Shown piece by piece: positions 12,752 to 23,769 of a stretch of 64,000 bases of DNA. The DNA is from Theropithecus gelada (taxonomy: Eukaryota > Chordata > Mammalia > Primates > Cercopithecidae). Numbering within the stretch: the first letter of the stretch is position 1; each line of letters starts with the position of its first letter. The position numbers and the translations under genes were made by a program. The DNA lies in the NCBI RefSeq assembly GCF_003255815.1, contig NC_037673.1, positions 87,298,160 through 87,362,159 of the forward strand, written 5' to 3'. Under the pieces are notes generated by a model. That model searched no databases. It had not been told where the DNA came from and saw nothing but the letters and a program-made list of their open reading frames with translations.

Positions 12752-12784
12752 CTAAGAACACAAATGCACTTTGCTGGTTTAGTG

Positions 12785-12885
12785 ATGAAGAGCCAGGAGA
12801 ACTGAAGTCGAAATCCTAGTTTTGTCACTCCCTAACTAAGAAATTGAGTAACTTAATTTCTCTGTTTCATTTTCTACATAATAAA
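12785..12885 (+). mobile_element. MIR fragment
   Basis: 'gaactgaagtcgaaatcctagttttgtcactccctaact' followed by 'gagtaacttaatttctctgtttcattttct' matches the MIR core order. The A-rich (CAAA)n stretch after it, to about 12920, is simple sequence. Confidence 0.65.
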
Positions 12886-13689
12886 AAAAAGCAAAAAGCA
12901 AACAAACAAACACACAAGCAAACCAGTATCAAGTAGTTTCATTTGCTGAGTGATTTTTTGAAAGATTTCCTTATTCTAGAAACTTTTATTTTTATAAGAT
13001 GTTTGCTATAGTTTGTGTTAATCTTAAACGCTGAAGAAGCCCATCTGGCTAATTCAGGGTAACCTCCCAGTATCAAGATCCTTAATTTAATCTCATCAGC
13101 AAAGTCCCCTTTGCCATGTAAGGTGACAGAATTCATATGTTCCAGGGATTAACAACATGGACATCTTTGGAGGACAAAGAATGTGGGCAGCCTGGAGAAG
13201 CTGGAAAAGGTAAGGAAGAGCATTCTTCCCTATAACCTCCAGAAATGTAAGCAGGAATAGAAAACTAACATGCTACCCAAGCTGCCTGAGTTTATTCTCA
13301 CTGCACTAAGTTTCACTGTCCTGACAGATACAGCTGTCCTTCCTCTTATCCCTAGGTTGGGTCTGCTGATCTGAGTGACTAGCAGATGTCATATTCAATT
13401 AGTCTCCAGAATGTCTCTTGCACAGCTCTTTTGTTGCCTGTCTCTACGCCTTTGCTCGTGCTCTTTCCAGTTTTGGAAATGACTCAGTCATTGGCTCTGC
13501 CTATTCAAATCTCCGGTATTACTTAAGGTTCTGATAATAACCTGTGTCCTTCCTGAAGACTTTTCTACCTACTCCAACTCACTCCAAATGCTTACAACTG
13601 AGAATTCCAATTATTTAGAATCAAAGACTGGCACTTTTGCTCAGAATGTTTCATATTAGCAATATCTCCTCCAATCCAAACAGTGTCAA
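12886..13689. other. Unclassified tract
   Basis: Starts with an (AAAC)n-like stretch (12886-12925). The rest shows no gene or recognisable repeat; the 65-codon minus-strand frame at 12939-13136 looks random. Confidence 0.4.
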
Positions 13690-13805
13690 ACTCCTCAAGA
13701 GCAGGGACAATCTGTTATATATCTTTTGTGTCTCATTCAGTCTCAGCCAATGCTACACAGCCAGTGCCAAATCAGTGGTAGATTAGTACTTTGTTTATTG
13801 AGAAA
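13690..13805 (+). mobile_element. L2 3' end, diverged
   Basis: 'caagagcagggacaatctgt', 'cagccaatgctacacag' and '...tttgtttattgag' parallel the L2 3' end ('gagggcagggactttgtct... cagtgcc... aataaatatttgttgaatgaa'). Diverged; ends approximate. Confidence 0.5.
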
Positions 13806-13904
13806 TAGTAAACATTTAAAATATAAATACCTCTGAGAGTTGATTACATCCTTTTAGCCATGAACATTTCACTGTAGTTTATATAATAAACGGAAGTAAA
13901 TTCT

Positions 13905-14486
13905 TTTGTATTAATTAAATTTTAGTTGACAAATAAAATTGTATTTATTTATAATGGACAACATGATGTTATGAAATATGTATACTGGGGAATGGCTAAG
14001 TCGTATTAATTAACATATGCATTACCTCCCATTATCATGTACATACACATCACTTAAAATCTACTCTCACCAATTTTAAAGAATACACTATGTTGTTAAC
14101 TACAGCCACCATATTGTACAATAGAGCCAAAAGATCTTTTGAATTTTTTCCTCCCATCTAACTAAAAATTTGTATCATTTATCCAACATTTCTCCCCACC
14201 CCGGAGCTGCGGTTCTTGGTAAGCACAGTTCTATTCTCTGCTTCTAAGAGTTAAACATTTATAGATTCCACGTATCAGTGAGATTATGCAGTATTTGTTC
14301 CGTGCCTTGCTTATTTCACTGAACGTAATGTCCTCCAGGTTCGACCATGTTGTCACAAATGACAGGATTTCCTTGTTTGTTTGTTTGTTTAAGGCTGAAG
14401 AGTACTGTACTGTTTATGTACATCATATTTTCCTCATTCATCCATCCAGTGATAAACCCGTTGATTGGTTCCATATCTTGGCTTAG
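13905..14486 (-). mobile_element. Old L1 (L1M-type) 3' fragment
   Basis: Antisense of an older mammalian L1 3' region: 'gacaaataaaattgta', 'caacatgatgttatgaaatatgtatac', 'gtcgtattaattaacatatgcattacctc' and, further right, 'ttcactgaacgtaatgtcctccaggttc'. Similar sequence recurs on the minus strand at 57749-58592. Diverged and non-coding. A (TTTG)n expansion sits near 14375. Confidence 0.75.
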
Positions 14487-14888
14487 AAGGGGGACTAGTG
14501 GGTTTTCTAGGAAGTCATAAGAAGGCTTGGAAGCACTGCTCATCAGGGGAGTAGGTGCAGGCACCAATCGGGCAGATAAAGGTAGGGAGAGGGAAAGTAG
14601 AAAGGCCAGTTTCATCGATTTCACATTTTACCTTGACTGTCCACATGTTTAATATATCCTTGCATTCACAGAGTCTATGTTCTGAGAAATGAGGTAGTTG
14701 ATATGATCAAAACTGGAATAAAATGTATATTTCATCAAGAAACAGATGGATCTTAAGAATTTGGTAAAAAAAAAAAAAAGTAGAATTTGGCATAGTTTGA
14801 ATGTTTGCATGTAGAAAGAGAATATTACATTGTGGCATTTCCCATTTCTTTTTACATGTGAAATTACAGTGAACTTATAAAAATCCCC

Positions 14889-14900
14889 CTCTGTCTTTTT
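14889..14900. repeat. Probable Alu target-site duplication, left
   Basis: CTCTGTCTTTTT versus CTCTGTCTCTTT at 15197-15208, one mismatch. Confidence 0.55.
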
Positions 14901-15193
14901 CTTTTTTTTCTTTTTTCTTTCTTTCTTTTTTTGAGACAGGGTCTCACTCTGTTGCCCAGGCTGGAGTACAGTGGTATGATATCAGCTCACTGCAACTCTG
15001 CCTTCTGGGTTCAAGTGATTCTCCTGCCTCAGCCTCCCAAGTAGCTGAAATTACAGGTGCATGCCACCACACCTGGCTAATTTTTGTATTTTTGGTAGAG
15101 ATGGCATTTCACCTTGTTGGCCAGGCTGGTCTTGAACTCCTGACCTCAGATGATTCACCTGCCTTGGCCTCCCAAAGTGGAGGGAGCCCAGCC
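14901..15193 (-). mobile_element. AluS-like, 5' part internally deleted
   Basis: Reverse-complement dimeric Alu. A pyrimidine-rich, mutated poly(A) complement runs to 14932, then GAGACAGGGTCTCACTCTG and the right and left arms follow. Near the Alu 5' end the usual 'aaagtgctgggattacaggcgtgagcc' is collapsed to 'aaagtggagggagcc', a deletion of about 15 bp that removes part of the first A-box region. The 78-codon open frame at 15092-15328 is Alu-derived translation. Confidence 0.92.
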
Positions 15194-15209
15194 CAACTCT
15201 GTCTCTTTG

Positions 15210-18200
15210 TACGCACATGCATACATATTATGTGTATATATTTAACCACATCATCTATCTGTCATTACTTTCCATTAATTACATTTCTAAAATATGTGAA
15301 TAATTTAAATTTAAATTTTAAACTTTAATACTTACGAAAAGGATAACTGCATAAAGGTTAAATTAAAAATACAACCATAGGCGTATGTTTCCAGACAGGT
15401 TTTGAAAGAGTACATGTGTTCAATCATAATACATTTCCTTTTCCAACAAATAGCTAAAATTTATTCTAACTCTAAATCATTAATATTATATATACAAGAT
15501 TGAGCTCTGAGAGTTTATTAGGAAAAAAGTTTACATTTCACTCTCTCTTCAATGCTTTCATAAACAAAATTACTTTAACATGACTTTCAATGAGCAAATA
15601 TAATATTTACATTTCTGCTCTGCAAAATTTCTTTAACAAATTGGAGTGTAACTATACTGCCAGTTTTTATATATTGGTGAATAAGGTTTGTTTTAGTTAA
15701 TTATCATCTTTCTATAACTGAATAACTCAGAAAAATTATATATTACCAACACAACCAAAATAAAATAAGATTATTATTATATGTCCTCCAAATGTTCTTA
15801 AACACTTTTAAAAAAGTGTTTATTTTGTTATGCTTTATGAGTCAATGCATTGTGTTATATTCTGAGTATAAAGAGATATTTAAATAGGACTTGCTTTGAT
15901 GAACCAACCACGAATTCTGAGTTTTAACATGTATGCTAAGTTTTATAAATTTGGTGTGAAAATGAATGGGAATTCACGTGGGTTGTAACACAGAGATTCA
16001 TAGTATCAGAAATTGAATGAATGCTTCACTAAGACTGTTTAAATTTCCATTGCCTCTTCCAGTACTCTCTTGTATTTTACCTGAATTCAAGAACTCACAT
16101 GCCATTTACTTAATTGTGTGCATTTCTCTGCTTATAGTCCATATTTAACTTGGGAATGAATTTCAATTTCTTTGTGTCCCAAGTACAAAGCATATTGAAC
16201 ATGAGATTCTTAGTAAACAACTGATTGACTGCTTCAGGTTTAGGTCCAGTCCACACTGAGACCAGTCTGTGATAGACTATCTGGACATCCTTATTCAACC
16301 CAAGCATTTGGAAAAATGAAGTCCTTCCGGTGCTTTTTTTTTGACTATCTCCAGGAAAGGGATAGTTGTCTAGTTATCTGGAGTTAGCCAAGTAGTCTCT
16401 GATTTTCAGAAATCATCCAGTGTAATATGAAACTCATTACATCACAAATAACCCTGCTTTGAAATGAATTATTACCTATACAGATCCAATTTAATCTATA
16501 CTTCACTTTTCTTCTTGTGGATGATTACTATGTTATTCCTATTGTCTATTACTATTGTTATTCCTATTATGTTATTCCTACATATTGGGGACCTTAATAA
16601 ATATTAGTTGAAGTAAGAAATAAATGATGTATTAATGTTAATGAATCATCAGTCCAGAGTTAAACAATCCTACAGCATAAACTGGCATTTGCTAGGACAG
16701 TCCTTGAGAAAAACCTTCTGTTATTTCAGGAAAAGGAACAAGGCCCCAGAGGTCTGTTACACTGGAAACTGCCTACCATGGGTAACCACCCATATAAACT
16801 GGTCCCAGTCAGCATATTCAAGATGTTTGTGCTTGTGGTGCCACAACCTACTCTTCGGCCAGAAGACCCTCTTCTTTTATAATTCAAGAATGCTTAAGAC
16901 TTTCTCTCTAAAGTGTATTGACTTAAAAAGCTAGACGTCCTAGAAGTGGCTGTACTATAAAAGAGAACCTCCGATAGAACATGATGTGTTTCTAATGGAG
17001 GAATTTAGAAATAAATATGGGACATTTGAGGCTCTAGACTTCACAGAAACTTTTTGTATTATACTTCTTTGTCTCCAAAGGCAAAAGGTTGTGGCATATA
17101 CATTTAAATGAGTTATTGTTACTGTGAGAGGGATTCTGCCACAGTAAATAGTTGTTGAGACGGTAGAGAGGTGAATGAAATCAAGTTACAGCTGATACTG
17201 GGGTGTGCGCTTTTGGTTCAAAGTAAAAGACTGTATATTTTCTAGTCCATGTGATGCTGTTACATTGGTTTATACACTTAAAGGAAAATTAAACAGTAAA
17301 TATGATACTATCTGAGCCCTTTCCTGTGGCTTCTTTAAACTATAGGGTTTGGTAGGTTTACACACAGAAGTCTGGAGAATGGGGGTGGGACATATTGCAA
17401 AGAATAACATGTCCGAAAGTTAAAGTTACAGTGACGGTAGTAGGAGCCTTTAAAATCAAGCTGCAGTGTTCTTTTCCTATGCTAGGGTCGCAGATAGAAA
17501 GATGATGAAAGTGAAGCGCACACACACACACATAAATATACTCACATATATGTGAAGTCAGTAATTAATTCAGTAGTAAATCTGCTTAGGCCTTCCTCTT
17601 CTATTTTCAAAATTTCAGGGCTTTTGTCTACTATTTTTTAATTCCAAATTTCATTTGAAAATAAAAACCTGTAATCTTTCAACAATTTTTATCCACAAAA
17701 TAAAGTTTAGGAGAAGAAAAGCTAGCTGTGAGAATGACCTGAGACATGGTCATTCCTATCATTTTAGTTTGAAATTCAGCAAGTAGATCACAAAAACAAG
17801 TACGCTCCAGGGAAGGAAGAAAACATGCTGTCCTGTGGGCTGTCCTAATACCCCTTCGATTCCTTGAAAAGTCTTTCCTGTATGTATAATTAAGAGGGCA
17901 TTCCCTGCCTCATAAAATTCTCCAAAAATAGCTTTTTTTTTTTTTTTTGTTCTGGCTATTTTGCTTTTGTTGCTTATTTCTACCTAACGATGAGTTTTGC
18001 ACATTCTGCATCTTTGTCCTAGCTATGCAACAGACCTAACTGCCCACCTTTCCAGGCTCATTTTGATGAGGTAGAACCAGAATTACAGTTCTCTGGTAGT
18101 TCGAGAATAAGCACTGCTGTAATATATAACATTTCTGAGAACACAGTGACCTTTTCCCGTTAGTAAGATTCTTTGAAATCTTGGGGATGTTTCCATTGCT

Positions 18201-20534
18201 ATATTGATGCATCTTATGTACTTTGCCAAAACCAGGCAGTGATATTTCCATTTCTGTTCTCTCTTTTTCAGCCACCCTCTGGGCTTGCTTTGCACCCCAC
18301 ACTATAAACACTGAACATGGTGTCTGAGTATGAGACAGGAATGGTCTAACCACCTGGGAGTCTAAACCTCCTCCATTCATTTTCAAAACGGGATTACAAA
18401 AACTGTGCTACACCTGCTTGTTCCACACAAGGACTAGATTCCCTAGTTCTTAGATAGTTTTACAGACCATTTCCCTACATATTCAGCTGTCAGCTATTGT
18501 TACTTTTTACAATCCAGAAGAATATGCTAATTATACTGACACATAATGCAATATGCTTAAGAACATGCCACTCAAACGTGTGGCTCTCAGGAGAATTCTA
18601 CCTTCAAGAAACTTCATCTATAAGGAAATACCCCCTTTGAGATAAAGGCAGTTCTTTTGTAATAACAGAGGGGAAGGCTAAAATGTGATTTACAGCACAT
18701 CACAACACTCGATAGTGTGATTTAACTGTTGTATAAAAACATATAGATTTAGGTTGAATTTAAATAGATGGGTGAGAAAGAGAGAGAAAGAGAGAGATTA
18801 AAATAACAGATGACTTCCAACTATAAAAAGTTCTCTAAGAAATGACAGAATAGTTAATGCATAGATTTCAAAGAAAACTACTGTTTCATACTATTGAGTA
18901 TTAAACCTCTAATTTCTATAAAAATCTCTAATTTTTCCACATATTAAGTCAAGGAACTAAAAATGTCTTCTGTGGATATTTTTATAATAATATTTTCTGT
19001 TATAAAAAAGGCATTGCCAGACACTACCATCTGTCGTGTAGACTGACAGTGTATGAATCTGATGTCTTTCTGTGACTTCCTATCTTATATAATTGGAGGT
19101 TTCAGCCCAGAATGATGCTTCGTTTCCACCTAAGGACAACCAAGTTTGAGTTCGCCTGAAATATTTTAATCATTTCCCTGCTATGCGCTGATAAGACCAG
19201 TATTCTGCATAGTTAAAAGCTATAAATGTGTCTATTGAGAGGGTGTTAAAAATTCTCCTCTGAGCTTCTGGCCATCATCCAGAATTATTACCATAATACC
19301 TTCTGAAATGAGACAGAAAACATAATGCATTATAATTGATAAATGTTTCATTTGTACTTACTTTATTTTAGAAATTTGAAACACTCAAAATGTCTTGGCT
19401 TCATCAACATGGGGAGAGGTTTATTTTACTATTTTTTGATGAAAAAGCTGTCTTTGCAAATTGTTTACGTAAAGATTGGAATATTTGTCTACCATGCTTT
19501 AAAAAGAGTTCAAGGACATTAAAACTACTCTATTGACTCAGATGTGTGCATGTGTGTGTATGTGTGTAAGGGTACATGTAATCATCCTAATCCCAGTCAA
19601 GGAGACAAGATTATGGATTCACTTTTGTAGTTTTTTATTTTTAAAAAAACCTTTTTCAATAAAAGAGAAATTGTTATAGTTAAAACCTGTTAATTGGAGA
19701 TAATGTCTGTGTAACTGAGCATTGTCCAAGGGTAATGACCTCCTGCTGCTAAGCCCTGAAAATGTTGACAGGAAGCCAACACATTTGTTTTCAAAGCAGG
19801 AGACATAGGTCCTTTGACATGATTCTATTAAAATGGCTTTATTTTTGTTGCACTACGTAATAGACAGAAATCTAATCATTCCAGTTTATATTATCAATGC
19901 GCTCCCATTTTTCTACCTCCAAATATCTTTGTAGGTTAGGTTTTCACTGCTACTAAATGCACCAATTAGCACCTTTGCTGCTGCTGAGTAGCTGATCTCA
20001 TAATAATACAGTCAGTTAAGTTAATTCGGTAGGTTGTCAAAAAGCACTGAAACGAGTTAGTATTCATTAAGGTATGCCACTCAATACAATGTAATAATCA
20101 ATGCTTTGTAATTCATTGTAGCTGAGGAAAGAGGCTGGGTAATTTATAAAGAAATAGTGACAAGGGCTCCCCACTTCCCTGCCCCATACTTCATTTGGCT
20201 AAAGTTTGAAATTTCATTTGTCTAACGTATAAAATTTCACTTAAAAATATTCTTCTGGGTTGACTGAGATTTTTATCAGTAAGAATAAAGGATCTAAGAA
20301 CTGGTTTCCTTATGGGATTAGATGTACATGAAGGAGTGTTAAACTGAGGTAGGGAAAGAGGGATCTTAAAGTATTAAAGCATCCATAATGTGAGGACTGG
20401 AGGAGCTTAGAACCAATTCTGAATGCTCTTCAGAGACAACCTGGGTGGTGACTGCTGAACCACTTGCATTATGGTTGTGTGGAAAGAATAATTGCAATGA
20501 TTCTTTTTCTGGCTATAGAGGGAAACTTTTGTCA
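15210..20534. other. Long mostly repeat-free tract
   Basis: More than 5 kb without a recognisable young repeat or a domain-bearing ORF. Simple sequence includes (CA)n at 17519-17532, poly(T) at 17933-17949, (GA)n at 18774-18798, TG-rich sequence at 19548-19568 and an imperfect TGTTATTCCTATT tandem at 16531-16580. A 116-codon minus frame at 18036-18386 has no known motif. 19000-20150 looks like compositionally stable single-copy sequence (see findings). Confidence 0.5.
17519..17532. repeat. (CA)n microsatellite, short
   Basis: Seven CA units after GAAGCG. Confidence 0.8.
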
Positions 20535-20670
20535 TATTTTAAAAATACTTATATTAATGTCCTGGCCCTATCCTCAGTGATTTTTAATTCAATTGTTTTA
20601 GGATAGGGCACTGGTAGTCACATCAATATTTTTTTAAGCTCAATAGGTGATTCTAATTCATAGCCAGAGT
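20535..20670 (+). mobile_element. MER5-type hAT-Charlie MITE, copy 1
   Basis: 'tcctggccctatcctcagtga', 'ttcaattgttttaggatagggca' and 'ggtgattctaattcatagccagagt' follow the MER5A-type consensus (…gattctgatttaattggtct…ccaggtgattctaatgtgcagccag…). Non-autonomous DNA transposon remnant, non-coding. Confidence 0.6.
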
Positions 20671-20674
20671 CTTC

Positions 20675-20835
20675 TGTTCTGTGGTTCTGAGAGTCACCAG
20701 GAGGGCCTGTTGAAACACAGTGGGCTGCACCCCTACCCCTCCAAAGAGCTTCTGGTACAGTGAGTCTAAGAAACAGCCTGAGAATTTGCATTTCTAATAA
20801 GTTCCCAAGTGGTGCTGATGCTGCACTAGAATGTA
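20675..20835 (+). mobile_element. MER5-type hAT-Charlie MITE, copy 2
   Basis: 'ggttctgagagtcaccaggagggcctgttgaaacacag', 'gagcttctggtacagtgagtct' and 'cctgagaatttgcatttctaataagttcccaagtggtgctgatgctgc' are classic MER5A/B segments. It immediately follows copy 1, so two related elements sit side by side in the same direction. Confidence 0.75.
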
Positions 20836-21084
20836 CAGGAAGCCATCTAAATTATGTCACCTTAGTCATTTCTTTATTCCTGATGACTTTCAAAGGAAGA
20901 AAAGGGAAGACTCAAGACAGCAAGAGTCAAGTGGGGGCCAAGGTAGACTGTGTTTTCCCCTTACGCACCACAGTGTTGTGGTAGTTCTAAAATAGCTTTT
21001 TGATTCCTTCAAGTTTTCCATTTCTCTGGTTTATTTAAAATTTGTTATTTTTATAGATTTTTTAAAAAATAGTAACTTTGTAGC

Positions 21085-21290
21085 TAATACTTATTGAAAA
21101 TTCAGTAACCATCAGAATCCAAACTACATGTTATATGTTACCTCATTTAATCTTCACCACTTAAACAGATGCTCTTATTATCATAATCAGTATTTACTTT
21201 CTTAAGGTCACACAACTAATAGGTAGTAGGTTTGGAATTGTAATACAAGCACACTGATTCTACAGCCTAAAACCTTAATTTCTCTATACT
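21085..21290 (-). mobile_element. MIR
   Basis: Antisense MIR order: 'actcatttaatcctcac'-like 'cctcatttaatcttcacca', 'cttattatcataatcag', 'cttaaggtcacacaactaataggtagtaggtttggaattg', 'acactgattctacagcc'. Confidence 0.8.
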
Positions 21291-21399
21291 GCTTCCGCAT
21301 ACCTAATGATTTATGAAACATGATCTTACCACTCTGTGGGGCTAAGTATATCATTGTTTATTATCAAATTTTTCTTGATGACAGAATAACGATAAAGGA

Positions 21400-21525
21400 G
21401 CCTCCATTTATTGAGTGCCTGCTTAGGGCCATTCACTGTGGTAAGCCCTACTATAAAATTCCGAAGTGTTTAAGGGATGAGACAATTAAGTGGTGAAATT
21501 AGGGGTTAAATCTATGCCTTCTGGC
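21400..21525 (-). mobile_element. MIR fragment
   Basis: 'catttattgagtgcctgcttagggccattcactgtggtaagcc' followed by 'gtggtgaaattaggggttaaatctatgcc' matches the antisense MIR/MIR3 layout with a central deletion. Confidence 0.65.
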
Positions 21526-21734
21526 GGGTGTTGGAGTTCTGTCCCCCAAAAGGAACTATTTAGCTTCCTGATAACATTCCAGTTTTGGATTCAAAATCCT
21601 GAAAAAATGCAGCTATGCTCCTAACAACATCCCTGTATAATTCTGGCAAATTTACTTTTGCTTAAGAATGTCTGATATGACTTCTGTTACAGTTATAAAA
21701 AAAAAAGCTTTGATTAAAATGGTGGTCATTTTGG

Positions 21735-21875
21735 TGTATGAATATGAGGTCCCTGAGGCTTGAAGAGTTGAAGAGTTTAAATGACTTTAACTAAGATCAC
21801 CCAAACTAAACAATAGAAGTAGGAATAGATAACTTTTAGGCTTATTTCCTTTCTGCTGCAACAATTTACTCCTTA
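21735..21875 (-). mobile_element. MIR fragment
   Basis: 'gaggtccctgaggcttgaagagttgaagagtttaaatgactt' and 'gatcacccaaac' resemble antisense MIR ('gaaactgaggcacagagaggttaagtaacttgcccaaggtcacac'). Confidence 0.6.
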
Positions 21876-22074
21876 TGTCTGGTTTTGCACCTTTTCTTAG
21901 ATCACCTGTGTGAGAAGATCACAGTACAGACCATAAATCCTTAATTTTTTTCTTCCATAGTGTGTTTCTGAGTGGTGGCCCAATGAGTCCTATGAGCAAA
22001 TAGAAGGAAGGACTGCTGCTAGTGTGTTTTCAAGAGTCATGCATAGCGCTCCAGGAATCATTGTCTAGACCTCA

Positions 22075-22170
22075 CGAGCTTGTCATGAAGAGATAAATAA
22101 AATAGCAGGTGCCAAGTGCTTGGCAAATAGGAAGCACAAGGTTCAGTAAATGGTGGTGATTACTGTATTG
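22075..22170 (+). mobile_element. MIR 3' fragment
   Basis: 'gagataaataaaatagcaggtgccaagtgcttggcaaatagg' and 'ttcagtaaatggtggtgattactg' follow the MIR 3' end ('gcctggcacatagtaagcgctcaataaatgttggttattat'). Confidence 0.55.
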
Positions 22171-22611
22171 TCCTAATGGCAATAGGAGGAGGGAAGTGAG
22201 AGGGAAGAGCAAAGCTCCGTACTACCTCAGATGACTCCCAGGTTTCAAAGATATCATTTGAGTATAGAAAATATTTGGTTAGTATGTAAAGAAAAGTGAA
22301 CTTTTCAAAAGTCAGTATCAGTCATTTTTATAGCTCTTGTGTTTATGACGTTTATCAACTCATATCAACAGGTTCAAATCAATTTGACTTGCACATGCTG
22401 CGTGCATACTGAGAACCAGGTGATGTGCAGATTTATTGTTGGAGAGCTGTTTCCAGTAACTTAGTGCCAAGAAACATTGTTATTATCATGTAGAGGGGTG
22501 GAACTCTGTATACAAAATGCTGAGGCACAGGAGACATTTATTTTTCTGTCTGTTGTTCTGTCTGTCTATATCTATCCTCTCTCTCTCTCTCGCTAAATTA
22601 ACTTTCTATTT
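22171..22611. other. Unclassified tract with CT repeat
   Basis: No gene. Ends in TCTG/TCTA simple sequence and (CT)n at 22576-22592 next to the A-tail end of the PCBP2 retrocopy. Confidence 0.4.
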
Positions 22612-23630
22612 TTTAAAGGAATTAAACGGCTTTAATTAAAAATCATGAGTGGATAATAAAGTGTAGAAATAGAAAATTTACAAACTATTAAAAACTGGAA
22701 TCACTGAGTGTTCAGAACAGATGGATCATGAATGGTGGTGAACAGCAGAAAGATATTATGGATGAATCTACATTATTTTAGCTGCTCCGCATGCCACCTG
22801 TCTCAGCGGAAAGCCTGACATTTATTAGATATTGAACTAGACTAATGCTGGCAGCAGATCTCATGCTATCAGTAGATCCTTCCACTGGGTTCAGAATTTT
22901 GATCTGCACCCCACATTTCGGAGGGATCTCCTTGATTTGGGTGCCTTGATGTCTGAAATTATTCAGCCAATCAAATGATTTGGAATGGTGAGTTCATGAG
23001 AAGTAGTTGGAGCAGATGCATCCAAACCTGCACTGAATCCAGTGTCGCCATGAGTCATGGGAAAATAAGCCTGTTGCATTGCCCACTGGTGCAGCTTAGT
23101 CAACTCTAGAGGTGATCCCTCCAGATAAGCATTGAAGCACATGGACAGGGTGGTGTGGGGAAAGCTTGCGCTGTTGCTGCTTGTGATATACCTGTCCTTA
23201 CCACCTGCAAAGATGACCAGAGAACTCAATAATGGCTTGGGCTGGTAAGGGATAGTCATGCCCTTCCTGGGGTACTGGGAGAGACTCCAGCATGACTATG
23301 CAAGTCTGTTTGACACACTCAATTATGGATTGCAGAATGTTAGCAATAGTGATGGCCCACTCAGTTGAGTTGGGAGCATATCTTCTGTCAGCTGCACCTG
23401 AGCCTCTACACTCTCTCATATTTCCTTGATTTTGCAACCACCTTTTCCAATAAGAGGGTCACACTGATTAGGATGACCAAGGGTCTACTGGCACCTGTGC
23501 TATTGGTTATACAGCTGCTGATGTCCTCTTCCAGTTTGTCAATTATCATAGGAAGCCTTTGAAGATGGCATTAGTGAGTCCAGCCAAAGTGATAACTCTC
23601 TCAGGACAATTTTCTAATTTCTTTATTGAA
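22612..23630 (-). pseudogene. PCBP2P: PCBP2 processed pseudogene, 5'-truncated
   Basis: Intronless minus-strand copy of the mRNA for poly(rC)-binding protein 2 (hnRNP E2), an RNA-binding protein with three KH domains. Reading right to left: end of KH1 (near 23600), KH2 with its GKGG loop (near 23440), linker (FAGGKDRY, SASFPHTT), LTKLHQ.AMQQ and FPMTHGDTGFSAGLDAS, then KH3 beginning HELTIPN, ending with the native stop equivalent at 22778-22780. The following 3' UTR-like sequence contains AATTAAA and an A-run remnant at 22609-22614. It is broken: a stop replaces Arg after KEI in KH2 (23417-23419), a single-base loss shifts the frame before PNSTE, a second shift lies near 23260, a stop replaces Cys at the start of KH3, and the KH3 GRQG loop is lost. 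Linker residues fit PCBP2 rather than PCBP1. The first ~50 codons are missing. Two short alternative segments of PCBP2 are absent, implying a splice-variant parent mRNA. I found no convincing TSD. Confidence 0.93.
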
Positions 23631-23769
23631 AAACATCCATTTGCAAAGTTGGGGGCATTACCCTATATGACACTAGATGGTATAAGTGAATTTAACATAA
23701 ATTATCTATATTATTAGATATTACTTAACTGTGACTGCATGCATCACAATGCTGTGTTTACCTGATAAA
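23631..23769. other. Short unclassified gap
   Basis: Sequence between the retrocopy and the Alu cluster; nothing recognised. Confidence 0.4.

Noticed and set aside
15092..15328. 78-codon frame resembling many 'hypothetical proteins'
   Set aside because: Alu-derived peptide typical of antisense Alu translation.
16531..16580. Three near copies of TGTTATTCCTATT
   Set aside because: Very short imperfect tandem likely from slippage; too small to interpret.
18036..18386. 116-codon minus frame
   Set aside because: No motif; an overlapping frame shift of equal openness argues for chance.
22600..22640. Target-site duplication for the PCBP2 retrocopy
   Set aside because: T-rich words near 22601-22614 and 23611-23626 look alike (CTTTCTATTTT, TTTCTAATTTC), but the match is weak and low-complexity.
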